Assembly (NCBI GenBank): GCA_902570055.1
Contig: CACFWQ010000001.1
Coordinates: forward strand, 1 to 64,000
From: an uncultured Pelagibacteraceae bacterium
GTDB lineage: Bacteria > Pseudomonadota > Alphaproteobacteria > Pelagibacterales > Pelagibacteraceae
Reading direction: 5' to 3'
DNA length: 64,000 bases
The position numbers were made by a program, and so were the translations under genes. Of this stretch, positions 1-9,706 are shown piece by piece. The notes beneath the pieces were generated by a model, which saw only the letters and a program-made list of their open reading frames with translations, did no database searches and was not told the DNA's origin. Every line of letters begins with the position of its first letter. The first letter of the stretch is position 1.

Positions 1-1258
1 CTCTAGCTTCATTTCTCTCATTAATTTTAGTTAGTATTTCTTTTTCAGATATCTCTGACTTGCTTTTTTTATGCTGTAGCCACTCATTTTTTGTTTGCAT
101 TAATAAGCCAACGAAATTGCAAGCTGATACGAAAATTTCCTTGTCATTTCTGTCACCTTTTTGTGTTTTTTCAAATAACTTATGAAGGTTTGCAATATAA
201 CTAGGAGTATTTAAATCATCATATAATGGAGCAAGATATTCTTCGGGAACTAGCCTAGGATTTTTTAAATCGACATAACTTTCATACCACTTGTTTAAAG
301 TGTTTTGACATTGATTTACCAAATCGTCGTTCCAGTCTAAAGGTTGTCGATAATGAGAACTAATTAAAGCTAATCTTAAAATCTGGCCATTATTTTTTTT
401 TCTTAATTCGTTTATTTTTAAAATATTCCCTTGGGATTTTGCCATTTTTTCATTTGACATTGTAATAAATCCATTATGAATCCAATAGTTTGCAAAAACT
501 TCATTTTTGTTAGCACATCTTGACTGAGCAATTTCATTTTCATGATGAGGAAAGATTAAATCTCTACCCCCTCCGTGAATATCAAATTTATCACCCAGAT
601 ATTTTTTTGACATTACTGAACACTCTAGATGCCAACCTGGTCTACCATTTCCCCAAGGAGATTCCCAAAAAGGCTCATTATCTTTTGAAGGTTTCCATAG
701 AACAAAATCTTCAGGATTTTTTTTATTTTCCGATACTTCAACTCTAGACCCTGCAATTAATTCATTTAGGTTTTTATTGGACAATTTTCCATAATCTTCA
801 AATTTTTTAACCTCAAAATATACATGTTGATTGTTTAAATAAGCATATTCATTGTGAATCAGTTTATTAATCATCTGAATCATTAAAGAAATATTTTCTG
901 TAGCTTTTGGTTCAAAGGTAGGTTTTTCACAGCCTAAATAAATACAATCATCATGAAAGTTTTTTATGATTTCTTTTGTTAATTCTTTCGTTGATATTTT
1001 TTTTTCGTTAGATGATTGAATAATTTTATCATCAATATCTGTAATGTTTCTTACGTAAGTAACTGATTTTTCACCAAACTTACATTTTAATACCCTGTAT
1101 AATATATCAAATACAACTAATGGTCTTGCATTGCCAATGTGTGGGTCGTCATAAACTGTAGGTCCGCAAACATACATGCCAATTTTTTTTTTGTTTATTG
1201 GTATAAATTTCTCTTTTTTATTGCCAAGACTATTAGATAAAAAAATATCTTTATTCAT
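1..1258 (-). CDS. cysS: cysteinyl-tRNA synthetase (partial, C-terminus outside window)
   Basis: Charges tRNA-Cys with cysteine in the cytoplasm. The start codon is at 1256-1258 and about 419 codons are visible without a stop, so the gene runs off the left edge. The N-terminus has the class I signature MYVCGPTVYDDPHIGNAR (zinc-binding Cys31, HIGH-type motif HIGN at residues 40-43). Near residue 270 is the adenylate-binding loop KMAKSQGN, a KMSKS variant with Ala. WHLECSVMS and HGGGRDLIFPHHENEIAQS are further family blocks. The anticodon-binding C-terminus is only partly present. It lies 1 base downstream of nadE in the same orientation, so the two are probably co-transcribed. Confidence 0.97.
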   Translation of the reverse strand, partial: MNKDIFLSNSLGNKKEKFIPINKKKIGMYVCGPTVYDDPHIGNARPLVVFDILYRVLKCKFGEKSVTYVRNITDIDDKIIQSSNEKKISTKELTKEIIKNFHDDCIYLGCEKPTFEPKATENISLMIQMINKLIHNEYAYLNNQHVYFEVKKFEDYGKLSNKNLNELIAGSRVEVSENKKNPEDFVLWKPSKDNEPFWESPWGNGRPGWHLECSVMSKKYLGDKFDIHGGGRDLIFPHHENEIAQSRCANKNEVFANYWIHNGFITMSNEKMAKSQGNILKINELRKKNNGQILRLALISSHYRQPLDWNDDLVNQCQNTLNKWYESYVDLKNPRLVPEEYLAPLYDDLNTPSYIANLHKLFEKTQKGDRNDKEIFVSACNFVGLLMQTKNEWLQHKKSKSEISEKEILTKINERNEAR

Positions 1259-1259
1259 A

Positions 1260-1997
1260 TTATTTTGGAATTTTGCATACTGGAATTGGTTCCATTTTAT
1301 GTAAGTTCAATTTTCTTTTTTCAAGATATTTTGATCGATGGGGAGAATTTTGATTATTCATAGCATCTTCAAGTTCTTGATATGTGAGACCCAATTGTCC
1401 AACATCTGTCCTTCCGTCATCCCATAGGCCATCTGTTGGTTGAGCTTTAATTATTTCTTCTAATATATTCAGTTCTTTTCCTAGCTCCCAAACCTCTGTT
1501 TTAGTACAATCAGCAATAGGTGAAATATCAACTCCTCCGTCACCATATTTAGTATAAAAACCAACTCCAAAATCCTCTACTTTATTTCCTGTTCCAACAA
1601 CTATTCCATTATTAGCTGCGGCAACTTGATAAAGTGTTGTCATTCTTATTCTTGCTCTTGAATTAGCAAAACCATGATCATTTTCAAAAGATGATAATTT
1701 TGTTTGAAAAGATTTAAATACTTCATCAAGTTCAATTGTATAAGACACAACATTTTTAAATTTATTTTTTAGCCATTTTTCATGTTTTAAACTCAAATCA
1801 TGTTGTGAACTTATTTGTTTTATCGGCATAGTTAATACAATAGTTTGTATACCTGTCATTGCGCACAAGGTGCTTGTTACAGAAGAGTCAATGCCTCCGG
1901 ATATACCAATAACTAAAGATTGTGCCTTCTTAGACATTGACTTTGTGTAGTTCAATATCCAATCTTTAATAAACAAAACTTTCTTACTTACTTCCAT
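1260..1997 (-). CDS. nadE: NAD synthetase, ammonia-dependent type
   Basis: Last step of NAD synthesis: amidation of deamido-NAD with ATP. The 245-residue protein is the synthetase domain alone, without the glutamine amidotransferase domain seen in long NadE forms, so it should use ammonia directly. The ATP pyrophosphatase P-loop SGGIDSS lies at residues 33-39. GTGNKVEDFGVGFYTKYGDG, a typical NadE block, is in the middle, and PTDGLWDDGRTDVGQLG follows. Start is ATG at 1997. It sits between the DAHP synthase and cysS genes on the same strand with very short gaps, which suggests a housekeeping operon. Confidence 0.95.
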   Translation of the reverse strand: MEVSKKVLFIKDWILNYTKSMSKKAQSLVIGISGGIDSSVTSTLCAMTGIQTIVLTMPIKQISSQHDLSLKHEKWLKNKFKNVVSYTIELDEVFKSFQTKLSSFENDHGFANSRARIRMTTLYQVAAANNGIVVGTGNKVEDFGVGFYTKYGDGGVDISPIADCTKTEVWELGKELNILEEIIKAQPTDGLWDDGRTDVGQLGLTYQELEDAMNNQNSPHRSKYLEKRKLNLHKMEPIPVCKIPK

Positions 1998-2034
1998 AAA
2001 TCAAATATACTTTATTGGATTTCTTTAATAAAGC

Positions 2035-3414
2035 CTAAGATGCTGCTCTAATTCCACTTCTTGCATAAATGGAATTCTTTTTAATCTCGTCAGAAATCAA
2101 AAAAGCTAGTTCTAAAGCTTGGTTAGCATTTAATCTTGGATCACAATGAGTGTGATACCTGCTAGATAAATCTTGATCAGATATTTTTTGTGCGCCACCC
2201 GTACATTCTGTAACATTTTGACCTGTCATCTCTATGTGCAAACCTCCTGCATAAGATCCTTCGCTTTGATGAACGGCAAATACATTCTTAACCTCATTCA
2301 ATACATTGTTAAATGGCCTAGTTTTAAAACCTGTTGCTGATTTAACTGTATTTCCATGCATCGGGTCACAAGACCAAATTACATTTAAACCTTCTTTTTT
2401 AATAGCCTTTATTAGCTTAGGTAAAAATTTTTCTACATTCTGATGTCCAAATCTTGAAATTAATGTAATTTTTCCTTTTTCATTTTTAGGATTTAAAACA
2501 TTAACAATCTTTACAATTTCATCAGGTTTAGAAGTGGGTCCACATTTAATTCCAATTGGATTTTCTATACCTCTACAAAATTCAACATGCCCGCCATTTA
2601 ATTGTCTAGTCCTATCACCTATCCAAACAAAATGTGCTGATGTATCATGGTATTCTCCAGTAGTTGAATCAACTCTTGTCATGCTTTCTTCAAAGGGTAA
2701 CAATAACGCTTCGTGGGATGTCCAAAAATTTACTGTTTTAAGTCTTCTATTAAAGTCAGAATTTATTCCACATGCATCCATAAATGCTAAAGCATCTGCT
2801 ATTTTATCTTCTAGTTCTTTAAATTTTTTTGCTTGAGGGGTTTTTTTAATGTAGCCTAAGTTCCAAAGATGTACTTTTTTAAGATCTGCAAATCCTCCGT
2901 GACAGAAAGCTCTTAATAAATTTAAAGTAGAAGCTGCTTGAGAATATGCTTTAAATAATCTTTTTGGATCAGGTTTTCGTGATTTTTCACTAAATTCAAT
3001 TCCATTTATATTATCTCCTAAGTAACTTGGTAATTCTTTGTTTCCCTGTTTTTCTGTTGGAGAGGTTCGTGGCTTAGAAAATTGTCCAGCTATTCTTCCT
3101 AACTTAACAACTGGTAAAGAAGCAGAATAAGTCAAAACTAAAGACATTTGTAAAATAACTTTAAAATAATCTCTTATGTTGTCTGGATTAAATTCAGCAA
3201 AACTTTCGGCGCAGTCACCTCCTTGTAATAAGAAAGCTTTTCCATCAACAACATTAGCAAGTTGTTCTTTTAAATGTCTTGTTTCACCAGCAAAAACTAA
3301 TGGGGGAAAATTTTTAATCTTCCCAAGAACCATATTTAGTTCTTTTCCATCCTCATACTTAGGAATGTGTTTTACAGGATAACTTCTCCAGGTGTTTATT
3401 TTCCACTTTTTCAT
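2035..3414 (-). CDS. 3-deoxy-7-phosphoheptulonate (DAHP) synthase, class II
   Basis: First step of the shikimate pathway: phosphoenolpyruvate plus erythrose 4-phosphate give DAHP. The 459-residue length and sequence fit the class II (plant/mycobacterial) family, not the class I AroF/G/H type. Diagnostic blocks are FLLQGGDCAESF at residues 61-72 (with metal-ligand Cys68), KLGRIAGQFSKPRTSP, and near the C-terminus WSCDPMHGNT and GGLHIEMTGQNVTECTGGA. No regulatory domain is added at either end. It is downstream of glmS and upstream of nadE on the same strand. Confidence 0.95.
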   Translation of the reverse strand: MKKWKINTWRSYPVKHIPKYEDGKELNMVLGKIKNFPPLVFAGETRHLKEQLANVVDGKAFLLQGGDCAESFAEFNPDNIRDYFKVILQMSLVLTYSASLPVVKLGRIAGQFSKPRTSPTEKQGNKELPSYLGDNINGIEFSEKSRKPDPKRLFKAYSQAASTLNLLRAFCHGGFADLKKVHLWNLGYIKKTPQAKKFKELEDKIADALAFMDACGINSDFNRRLKTVNFWTSHEALLLPFEESMTRVDSTTGEYHDTSAHFVWIGDRTRQLNGGHVEFCRGIENPIGIKCGPTSKPDEIVKIVNVLNPKNEKGKITLISRFGHQNVEKFLPKLIKAIKKEGLNVIWSCDPMHGNTVKSATGFKTRPFNNVLNEVKNVFAVHQSEGSYAGGLHIEMTGQNVTECTGGAQKISDQDLSSRYHTHCDPRLNANQALELAFLISDEIKKNSIYARSGIRAAS

Positions 3415-3483
3415 AATTCAACTCTAAGATGTATATATAGATCAGATATAATAAAAGTAAATTTGTTTTTTTTTTAGTATTAT

Positions 3484-5301
3484 TTACTCAACTGTTACTG
3501 ATTTTGCTAAGTTTCTTGGCTTATCAATGTCACAATTTTTTAATAAAGCAACGTGATACGCTAAAAATTGAATTGGAATAGTTAATAAAAAAGAATTTAA
3601 TGTAAAGTTTGTTTTTGGAATTTGAAATTTAAATCTTATATTCTCATTCATTGTTGTAGAAGTGTCATCAGTAATCATTATCACTTTGCCGCCTCGTGCT
3701 ATAACCTCCTGCATATTTGAAATGGTTTTTTCAAAATATCTGTCTTTAGGCGCCAAAACAATTACTGGCATTCCATCTTCTATTAATGCAAGAGGTCCGT
3801 GTTTCATTTCACCTGCAGCGTAACCTTCTGCATGAATATATGCTAATTCTTTTAATTTTAGAGCTCCTTCCATTGCAATTGGATAAGAATAACCTCTGCC
3901 TAGATACATTGTTCCTTTAGCAGAAATAAAGTCTCTTGCCATTACCTGAATATCATTTTGTTTAGATAAAGTTTTTTTAAGAAATTCCGGTAATTTTTGT
4001 AAATCTAAAACTAGATCTTTATAACTTTTTAAATCAATATCATTTCTTTCTTTAGATATTTTTAAAGTTAGTAAATAAAGCACTAGCATTTGTCCTAAAA
4101 AAGCTTTGGTAGAGGCTACGCCTATTTCGGGACCAGCATGTATTGGCAAAACAAAATCAGCTAGTCTTGCTATTGAGCTTTCTACTACATTTACTATTCC
4201 GCAAGTTTTTACTTTATTTTTTTTACATTTTTCAAGCGCTGCATAGGTATCTGCTGTCTCTCCTGACTGAGATACAAAGATATATAAATCATTTAAATTT
4301 AATTTTACATTTCTATATCTAAATTCAGATGCAATATCAGCTTCAACATCAATTGAAGAAAATTCTTCAATCCAATATTTTGCTATTAAACAAGAATGAT
4401 AAGCTGTACCACAGGCTATTAATCTTATTTTATTAATTTTTTTTGGGTGAATCGGCAAATTATATATATTAATTTCACTACGGGTTTTGTCTAAATATTC
4501 TTTAATACACTTCTTTGTTGTAATTGACTGTTCGTCAATTTCTTTGGACATGAAGTCTTTATAGTCACCTTTGTCAGCAGTATTGTCTTCATTTGATAGT
4601 TCAAAAATTTCTTTATTAATTTTTTTTTTTTTAGAATTATAAAATTCAACTTTTTCTTTATAAAGCAAACAAAAGTCTCCATCATCTAGATAAGAAATTT
4701 TGTTAGTCATTGTTTTAAGAGCATATGAATCAGATCCTATAAAATTTTCATCATGACCATATCCAACGGCTAAAGGACTTCCTCTTCTTGCTCCAACTAC
4801 GACATTGTTAAAATCTTTAAAGAGAATCCCTAAAGCAAAACTGCCTTCAAGTTTTTTTAGAGTCTTGTTAATACAATCTATTAAATTTTCAGATTTTAAA
4901 AAATCTGTTAAAATTACCGTAATAACTTCAGTATCAGTTTGCGATTTAAATGAATAACCTTTTTTAATATATTCATTTCTTAACTTGTCTGAATTTTCTA
5001 TAATACCATTATGAACTACTGACACTACTTCTGATGAGTGTGGATGTGCATTAATTTGGTTTGGAATCCCATGGGTAGCCCATCTAACATGTCCAATTCC
5101 AAGAGCCCCGTCTGAGGGATTTTGAAAAAGAATTTTTTCTAAATTATCAACTCTTCCAGAACATTTTTGTTCATTAATTTGTCCTTTGCTAATAGTTGAA
5201 ATTCCTGCTGAATCATAACCGCGATACTCCAATTTCTTTAAAGCTTCAATGATGCTAGCCGATACAGATTTATTACTAACTATCCCAACTATTCCGCACA
5301 T
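3484..5301 (-). CDS. glmS: glutamine--fructose-6-phosphate aminotransferase (isomerizing)
   Basis: Makes glucosamine 6-phosphate from fructose 6-phosphate and glutamine, the entry to peptidoglycan and LPS amino sugars. The protein begins MCGIVGIVS, so after Met removal Cys is the N-terminal nucleophile of the class II amidotransferase domain (about residues 2-220). Two sugar isomerase (SIS) domains follow; RLIACGTAYHS and FVSQSGETADT mark the first and GEMKHGPLALIEDGMPV the second. The C-terminus DKPRNLAKSVTVE is the canonical ending. At 605 residues it is full length. Its ATG overlaps the last base of the upstream glmU-like gene, so the two are likely translated together. Confidence 0.97.
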   Translation of the reverse strand: MCGIVGIVSNKSVSASIIEALKKLEYRGYDSAGISTISKGQINEQKCSGRVDNLEKILFQNPSDGALGIGHVRWATHGIPNQINAHPHSSEVVSVVHNGIIENSDKLRNEYIKKGYSFKSQTDTEVITVILTDFLKSENLIDCINKTLKKLEGSFALGILFKDFNNVVVGARRGSPLAVGYGHDENFIGSDSYALKTMTNKISYLDDGDFCLLYKEKVEFYNSKKKKINKEIFELSNEDNTADKGDYKDFMSKEIDEQSITTKKCIKEYLDKTRSEINIYNLPIHPKKINKIRLIACGTAYHSCLIAKYWIEEFSSIDVEADIASEFRYRNVKLNLNDLYIFVSQSGETADTYAALEKCKKNKVKTCGIVNVVESSIARLADFVLPIHAGPEIGVASTKAFLGQMLVLYLLTLKISKERNDIDLKSYKDLVLDLQKLPEFLKKTLSKQNDIQVMARDFISAKGTMYLGRGYSYPIAMEGALKLKELAYIHAEGYAAGEMKHGPLALIEDGMPVIVLAPKDRYFEKTISNMQEVIARGGKVIMITDDTSTTMNENIRFKFQIPKTNFTLNSFLLTIPIQFLAYHVALLKNCDIDKPRNLAKSVTVE

Positions 5302-5912
5302 TATTTTTTCCTTTTATAATTTTTAATTTCAATCTGAGAAGATCTGGTCAATGCTAAAGATTTTTTTCTAACATTTTTTGTTATAACAGATCCTGCTCCA
5401 ACAACGCTACTTGAGTTAATTGTAACTGGTGCTACCAAAGAAGAATTAGAACCAATAAAAACTTTATCCTTAATATTTGTCTTACTTTTCTTAACTCCAT
5501 CATAGTTACAAGTAATTGTTCCTGCTCCAATATTAACATTTTTTCCTAAATTAGAATCTCCAATATATGACAAATGATTAACTTTGGAATTTTTTCCAAT
5601 TGAACTTTTTTTAACTTCTACAAAGTTTCCTACTCTAGATCCAGATTTTAAAACTGTTCCTGGTCTTATTCTTGCAAATGGTCCGATGATAACATTATTT
5701 TCAATTTTCACTTTTTCTAGATGTGAAAATGATAAAATTTTAATATTATTTTGAATTTTAACTTTTTCTCCAATAACTACATATGGCTCTATAATAACGT
5801 TTTTTCCAATTTTAGTATCTTTAGAAAAAAACACTGTTTCGGGAGCAATCATTTTAACTCCTTTTTTTATAAATTTTTTTCTTAAGTTTTTTTGTAAATT
5901 TATTTGTTTCAT
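5301..5912 (-). CDS. GlmU-type acetyltransferase domain protein (uridylyltransferase half absent)
   Basis: A 203-residue left-handed beta-helix protein that aligns by eye only with the C-terminal half of bifunctional GlmU, which acetylates glucosamine 1-phosphate. Hexapeptide repeats run through the protein. Strong GlmU blocks are APETVFFSKDTKIG, FARIRPGT, VGNFVEVKKS, NHLSYIGDS and the catalytic-region NIGAGTITCNYDG. The first ~25 residues (QKNLRKKFIKKGVKMI) look like the linker helix joining the two GlmU domains, so the protein starts at the domain boundary. The N-terminal nucleotidyltransferase (about 230 residues) is not upstream: that DNA is occupied by gph on the other strand. It overlaps glmS by one base. 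Confidence 0.88.
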   Translation of the reverse strand: MKQINLQKNLRKKFIKKGVKMIAPETVFFSKDTKIGKNVIIEPYVVIGEKVKIQNNIKILSFSHLEKVKIENNVIIGPFARIRPGTVLKSGSRVGNFVEVKKSSIGKNSKVNHLSYIGDSNLGKNVNIGAGTITCNYDGVKKSKTNIKDKVFIGSNSSLVAPVTINSSSVVGAGSVITKNVRKKSLALTRSSQIEIKNYKRKK

Positions 5913-5985
5913 TTATTAAAATTACTTATAGTTTAGTGGACATGTTCTTTAATTCACAAATTATTTCTTATTAATACTTTTTAAA

Positions 5986-6675
5986 ATGACTCAAAAATTA
6001 ACCATATTATTTGATCTTGACGGAACTTTGGCTGATACAGCTCCAGATCTTATGTCTGCGCACAATCATGTAATGAAAAAATTTGGTTATAATACAAGAA
6101 GCTTAGAAGAAATAAGAAATTATCTTGGTAAAGGTGCTGCTGTAATGATTGGTAGATCAATTTGGAGTACTGCACGAAAAGAATTATCAAAAATCACTGA
6201 TCAAAAAATTAAAGACGAGATGATAAAAGAGTTTCTTGATTTTTATGGAAAAAATATTGTTGTTAAAAGTAAACTTATAAATGGAGTTTACAAATTCTTA
6301 AAATGGGCAAAATCAAATAATATTTCAATGGGGGTTTGTACAAATAAACAAGAACATCTAGCTGTAGATTTTTTAAAAAAAATAAAAATTTATAATTTTT
6401 TTGAATACGTTGCTGGGAGAAACACTTTTGATTATTGCAAACCAGATCCGAGACATCTAACGAACACCATAGAAATTATGGGTGGAAACATTAAAAAAAG
6501 TATAATGATTGGAGATAGCGAAAATGATTCTGAAGCAGCAAAATCCGCTGGTATTCCTATGATACTTTTGGAAGATGGATATACTGAAAAAAAGATTGAT
6601 CAACTTTACCACAATCATTTAATAAAAGACTATATAGGTATAGAAAAAATAATATCTCCATATCTAAATGATTGA
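5986..6675 (+). CDS. gph: phosphoglycolate phosphatase-like HAD hydrolase
   Basis: HAD-superfamily phosphatase of the Gph type, which removes 2-phosphoglycolate arising from DNA repair or oxygenase side reactions. Motif I is FDLDGTLADT with nucleophile Asp10 and Asp12. Motif II is in GVCTNK, and the motif III/IV region is YCKPDPRHL followed by MIGDSENDSEAAKSAG. The cap domain after motif I is helical (subclass I). At 229 residues it is a normal size. The next gene begins inside its last codons (8-base overlap). Substrate is inferred from family resemblance; related HAD enzymes cannot be separated by eye. Confidence 0.85.
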   Translation: MTQKLTILFDLDGTLADTAPDLMSAHNHVMKKFGYNTRSLEEIRNYLGKGAAVMIGRSIWSTARKELSKITDQKIKDEMIKEFLDFYGKNIVVKSKLINGVYKFLKWAKSNNISMGVCTNKQEHLAVDFLKKIKIYNFFEYVAGRNTFDYCKPDPRHLTNTIEIMGGNIKKSIMIGDSENDSEAAKSAGIPMILLEDGYTEKKIDQLYHNHLIKDYIGIEKIISPYLND

Positions 6676-7270
6676 TTTAAATATATTAATTGCACTGGTT
6701 AGTTTTTATTTTGTGATGTATGTAACGCCTGGCCCAAACAACGCTATGGTTCTTGCTTCGGGTCTTAAGTTTGGTTTTTTAAAGACAATTCCACATATGT
6801 CTGGAATTACAATTGGTCATATTTTACAATTAATTTTAGTTTGTCTTGGTCTAGGAAAGGTATTTCAAATTTTTCCACAAATTCAAAATATTCTCAAAAT
6901 AATTTGTGCAATTTACTTATTATATCTTGGTTATAAAATTGTTGGTTCTTTTAACAAAATTAAAGAAGACGATTCAAGGCCTCTTAAGTTTCATGAAGCA
7001 GCATTATTTCAAATTGTAAATCCAAAAGCATGGACTATTTCAAGTATGGCAGCTTCGGGGTTTTTGCCAAAAGATGGAAACTTGATTATTTCTATATTTT
7101 TTATAGCAATTATTGCATTAATTATATGTCCTTTATCAATATCGCCCTGGGCAGCATTTGGTTCAGCAATTAAAAATTTGGTAAAGAATAATAAAATAAA
7201 AGCTTTAATCGAGTATTTTTTGGCATTTTTACTTTTAGTTACTGCCGTTTTGATTCTCATACAAAAATAA
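6668..7270 (+). CDS. LysE/RhtB-family amino acid exporter
   Basis: Inner-membrane exporter of the LysE superfamily, 200 residues with about five to six hydrophobic segments. The family signature FVMYVTPGPNNAMVLASG is in the first membrane segment, followed by a GFLKTIPHMSGITIGH segment and the internal block FQIVNPKAWTISSMA. These are typical of RhtB-like members that export homoserine, threonine or other amino acids; the substrate cannot be read from sequence. It overlaps gph by 8 bases and is 37 bases upstream of prpD in the same direction. Confidence 0.88.
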   Translation: MIDLNILIALVSFYFVMYVTPGPNNAMVLASGLKFGFLKTIPHMSGITIGHILQLILVCLGLGKVFQIFPQIQNILKIICAIYLLYLGYKIVGSFNKIKEDDSRPLKFHEAALFQIVNPKAWTISSMAASGFLPKDGNLIISIFFIAIIALIICPLSISPWAAFGSAIKNLVKNNKIKALIEYFLAFLLLVTAVLILIQK

Positions 7271-7307
7271 CTTATTATTGCTATAAACAAAAATTTAAGG
7301 AGATATT

Positions 7308-8810
7308 TTGATTTTACATAAAGTAAGAGTTTGTCCTTCTAAAATAAAATTAAATAAGAAAAAACAACTCGCTTGGAAAATTGCTGAAATCGCAAGTGAT
7401 AACGCCAAGCTTAATAAGTATTCAGTGGAAATGGCAATAAATAGAATTATTGATAATGCTTCGGTTGCAATAGCTTCATTAAATAGAAAGCCGGTAATTT
7501 CCTCAAGAGAGATGGCTTTAAAACATCCACGAAAAAATGGAGCTACTTTATTTGGCGTAAATTCAAAACTAAAATTTGACTGTGAGTGGGCAGCTTGGTC
7601 AAATGGTACAGCTGTAAGGGAACTTGATTATCACGATACATTTTTAGCAGCAGACTATAGTCATCCTGGAGATAATATTCCTCCATTGTTAGCTGTTGCT
7701 GAACAAAAGAGAAAAAGTGGCCTTGACTTGCTCAGAGGAATAATTACAGCATATGAAGTTCAAGTAAACTTGGTTAAAGGAATTTGTTTACATAAACATA
7801 AAGTAGATCATATTGCTCATTTAGGTCCTAGTGTTGCAGCTGGAATTGGCTCGATGTTAAAATTAAGCACAGAAACAATATTTCAGGCAATACAGCAGGC
7901 TTTACACACAACAATATCAACAAGACAATCACGGAAAGGTGAAATTTCAAGTTGGAAAGCTTATGCGCCAGCTCATGCTGGAAAATTATCGATAGAAGCT
8001 ATCGACAGAACAATGAGAGGTGAAAAAGCTCCAAGCCCTATATATGAAGGTGAAGATAGTGTGATAGCAAGAATATTAGATGGAAAAAAAGCAATATATA
8101 AAGTTCCATTACCCAAAAAAAATGAAGAAAAAAAAGCTATTCTAGAAACTTATACAAAAGAATATTCTGCTGAGTATCAAGCTCAAGCTTTAATAGATAT
8201 TGCAAAAAAACTTAATAAAAAAATTAAAAATTTAAATCAAATAAAAAAAATAGATATTTATACAAGTCATCACACTCATAATGTAATTGGAACTGGAGCA
8301 AACGATCCTCAAAAAATGGATCCTAACGCCAGTAGAGAAACTTTAGATCATTCAATTATGTATATTTTTGCAGTAGCTTTGGAAGATGCTGATTGGCACC
8401 ATATAAAATCGTATACCAAATCACGATCAAATAAAAAAAGTACAATTAAAATATGGCATTCAATAAGAACGCACGAAAATAAAAAATGGACTAAAAAATA
8501 TCACAATCCAAATCCAAAAAATAAATCTTTTGGAGCAAAAGTAGTTGTTACTTTAAAAAATGGAAAAAAAATAACCGAAGAACTATCTAAAGCTGCCGCA
8601 CATCCTTATGGATCAAGACCTTTTAAAAGAAAAAATTATATAAATAAATTTATCACTCTTACAAAAAACATTGTTACAAAAAAAGAAAGTGATAGATTTT
8701 TAAAAGTTGTTCAAAAACTTAAATATTTAAAAAGTGGTCAGATAAATAAACTAAATATTGAAATAAAAAAATCAGATTTAAAAAGAAATTTAAGAAAGGC
8801 AATTTTTTAG
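7308..8810 (+). CDS. prpD: 2-methylcitrate dehydratase
   Basis: MmgE/PrpD-family dehydratase that converts 2-methylcitrate to 2-methylaconitate in propionate breakdown. The start is TTG at 7308, supported by AAGGAG at 7297-7302. At 500 residues it has the usual length. Recognisable blocks are DYHDTFLAADYSHPGDN, HTTISTRQSRKGEISSWKAY (with a catalytic-region Lys/His environment) and DHSIMYIFAVALEDADWHH. It is first of three tightly linked genes: its TAG shares a base with the GTG start of prpB. The pathway assignment is strong because prpB and prpC follow. Confidence 0.94.
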   Translation: MILHKVRVCPSKIKLNKKKQLAWKIAEIASDNAKLNKYSVEMAINRIIDNASVAIASLNRKPVISSREMALKHPRKNGATLFGVNSKLKFDCEWAAWSNGTAVRELDYHDTFLAADYSHPGDNIPPLLAVAEQKRKSGLDLLRGIITAYEVQVNLVKGICLHKHKVDHIAHLGPSVAAGIGSMLKLSTETIFQAIQQALHTTISTRQSRKGEISSWKAYAPAHAGKLSIEAIDRTMRGEKAPSPIYEGEDSVIARILDGKKAIYKVPLPKKNEEKKAILETYTKEYSAEYQAQALIDIAKKLNKKIKNLNQIKKIDIYTSHHTHNVIGTGANDPQKMDPNASRETLDHSIMYIFAVALEDADWHHIKSYTKSRSNKKSTIKIWHSIRTHENKKWTKKYHNPNPKNKSFGAKVVVTLKNGKKITEELSKAAAHPYGSRPFKRKNYINKFITLTKNIVTKKESDRFLKVVQKLKYLKSGQINKLNIEIKKSDLKRNLRKAIF

Positions 8811-9706
8811 TGCACTTTGTTAAAAAAAAAACTAAGGAAAAAAGAAAACTTTTTGTTAAAAAAATTAAAAGTGGAAAAATTCTAAGAGTTCCCGGAGCTT
8901 ATAATCCTTTAACAGCTAAATTGATTGAAGAAATTGGATATGATGCAGTTTATGTTTCTGGAGGTGTTATGTCTAATGATCTCGGTTATCCAGATATAGG
9001 TTTAACAACTCTTAAAGATGTTAGCGAAAGATCTAAAAAAATTGCACGTGTTACTAACTTGCCTACAATTGTAGATATAGATACAGGATTTAAATCTTGT
9101 AAAAAAACAATTGAAACTTTTGAAAAAATTGGAATTACAGCTGTTCATATTGAAGATCAAGTTAGTCAAAAAAGATGTGGTCATTTAGAAAATAAAGAGC
9201 TTATTTCTAAAAAAAAAATGGTAGATAAAATAAAAGAATGCGTAAAATCCAAAAAAGATAAGAATTTTAAAATTATTGCACGATCAGATGCTAAGGCAGT
9301 TGAAAGTTTGGATAAAATGATCGACAGATGTAAAGCTTATATAGATGCTGGTGCCGAAATTATTTTTCCAGAAGCACTTTCTGATGAAAGAGATTTCGAA
9401 ATTGTAAGAAAAGCTTTAGACTGTTATTTACTAGCTAATATGACTGAATTCGGCAAATCGAAGTTACTAAATTATAAGGATCTTGAGAATATGGGATATA
9501 ATATAGTCATATATCCAGTAACAACTCAAAGATTAGCTATGAAAAATGTTGAAGATGGACTACGTGCTATTTTTAAGGATGGACATCAAAATAACATTAT
9601 AAGTAAAATGCAAACTAGAAAAAGATTGTATGATTTAGTTGAGTATGAAAAGTATAATGCCTTAGATGAAAAAATATACAATTTTGATACTGATGGATTT
9701 GAATAA
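8810..9706 (+). CDS. prpB: 2-methylisocitrate lyase
   Basis: Cleaves 2-methylisocitrate to pyruvate and succinate. Member of the isocitrate lyase/PEP mutase superfamily with 298 residues. Features seen: LRVPGAYNPLTAKLIEEIGY, the substrate loop YVSGGVMSNDLGYPD, the metal-binding DIDTGFKS, and the active-site loop KRCGHLENKEL containing the catalytic Cys. IARSDAKAVES and FPEALSD are further family blocks. The start is GTG at 8810, overlapping the prpD stop by one base. The last base of its TAA is the A of the prpC ATG, so translation of the three genes is probably coupled. Confidence 0.95.
   Translation: MHFVKKKTKEKRKLFVKKIKSGKILRVPGAYNPLTAKLIEEIGYDAVYVSGGVMSNDLGYPDIGLTTLKDVSERSKKIARVTNLPTIVDIDTGFKSCKKTIETFEKIGITAVHIEDQVSQKRCGHLENKELISKKKMVDKIKECVKSKKDKNFKIIARSDAKAVESLDKMIDRCKAYIDAGAEIIFPEALSDERDFEIVRKALDCYLLANMTEFGKSKLLNYKDLENMGYNIVIYPVTTQRLAMKNVEDGLRAIFKDGHQNNIISKMQTRKRLYDLVEYEKYNALDEKIYNFDTDGFE

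Noticed and set aside
520-747. 75-codon plus-strand frame
   Set aside because: Lies entirely inside cysS on the other strand, which is clearly coding; an antisense shadow.
7009-7290. 93-codon minus-strand frame
   Set aside because: Antisense to the LysE-family exporter gene; no independent homology.
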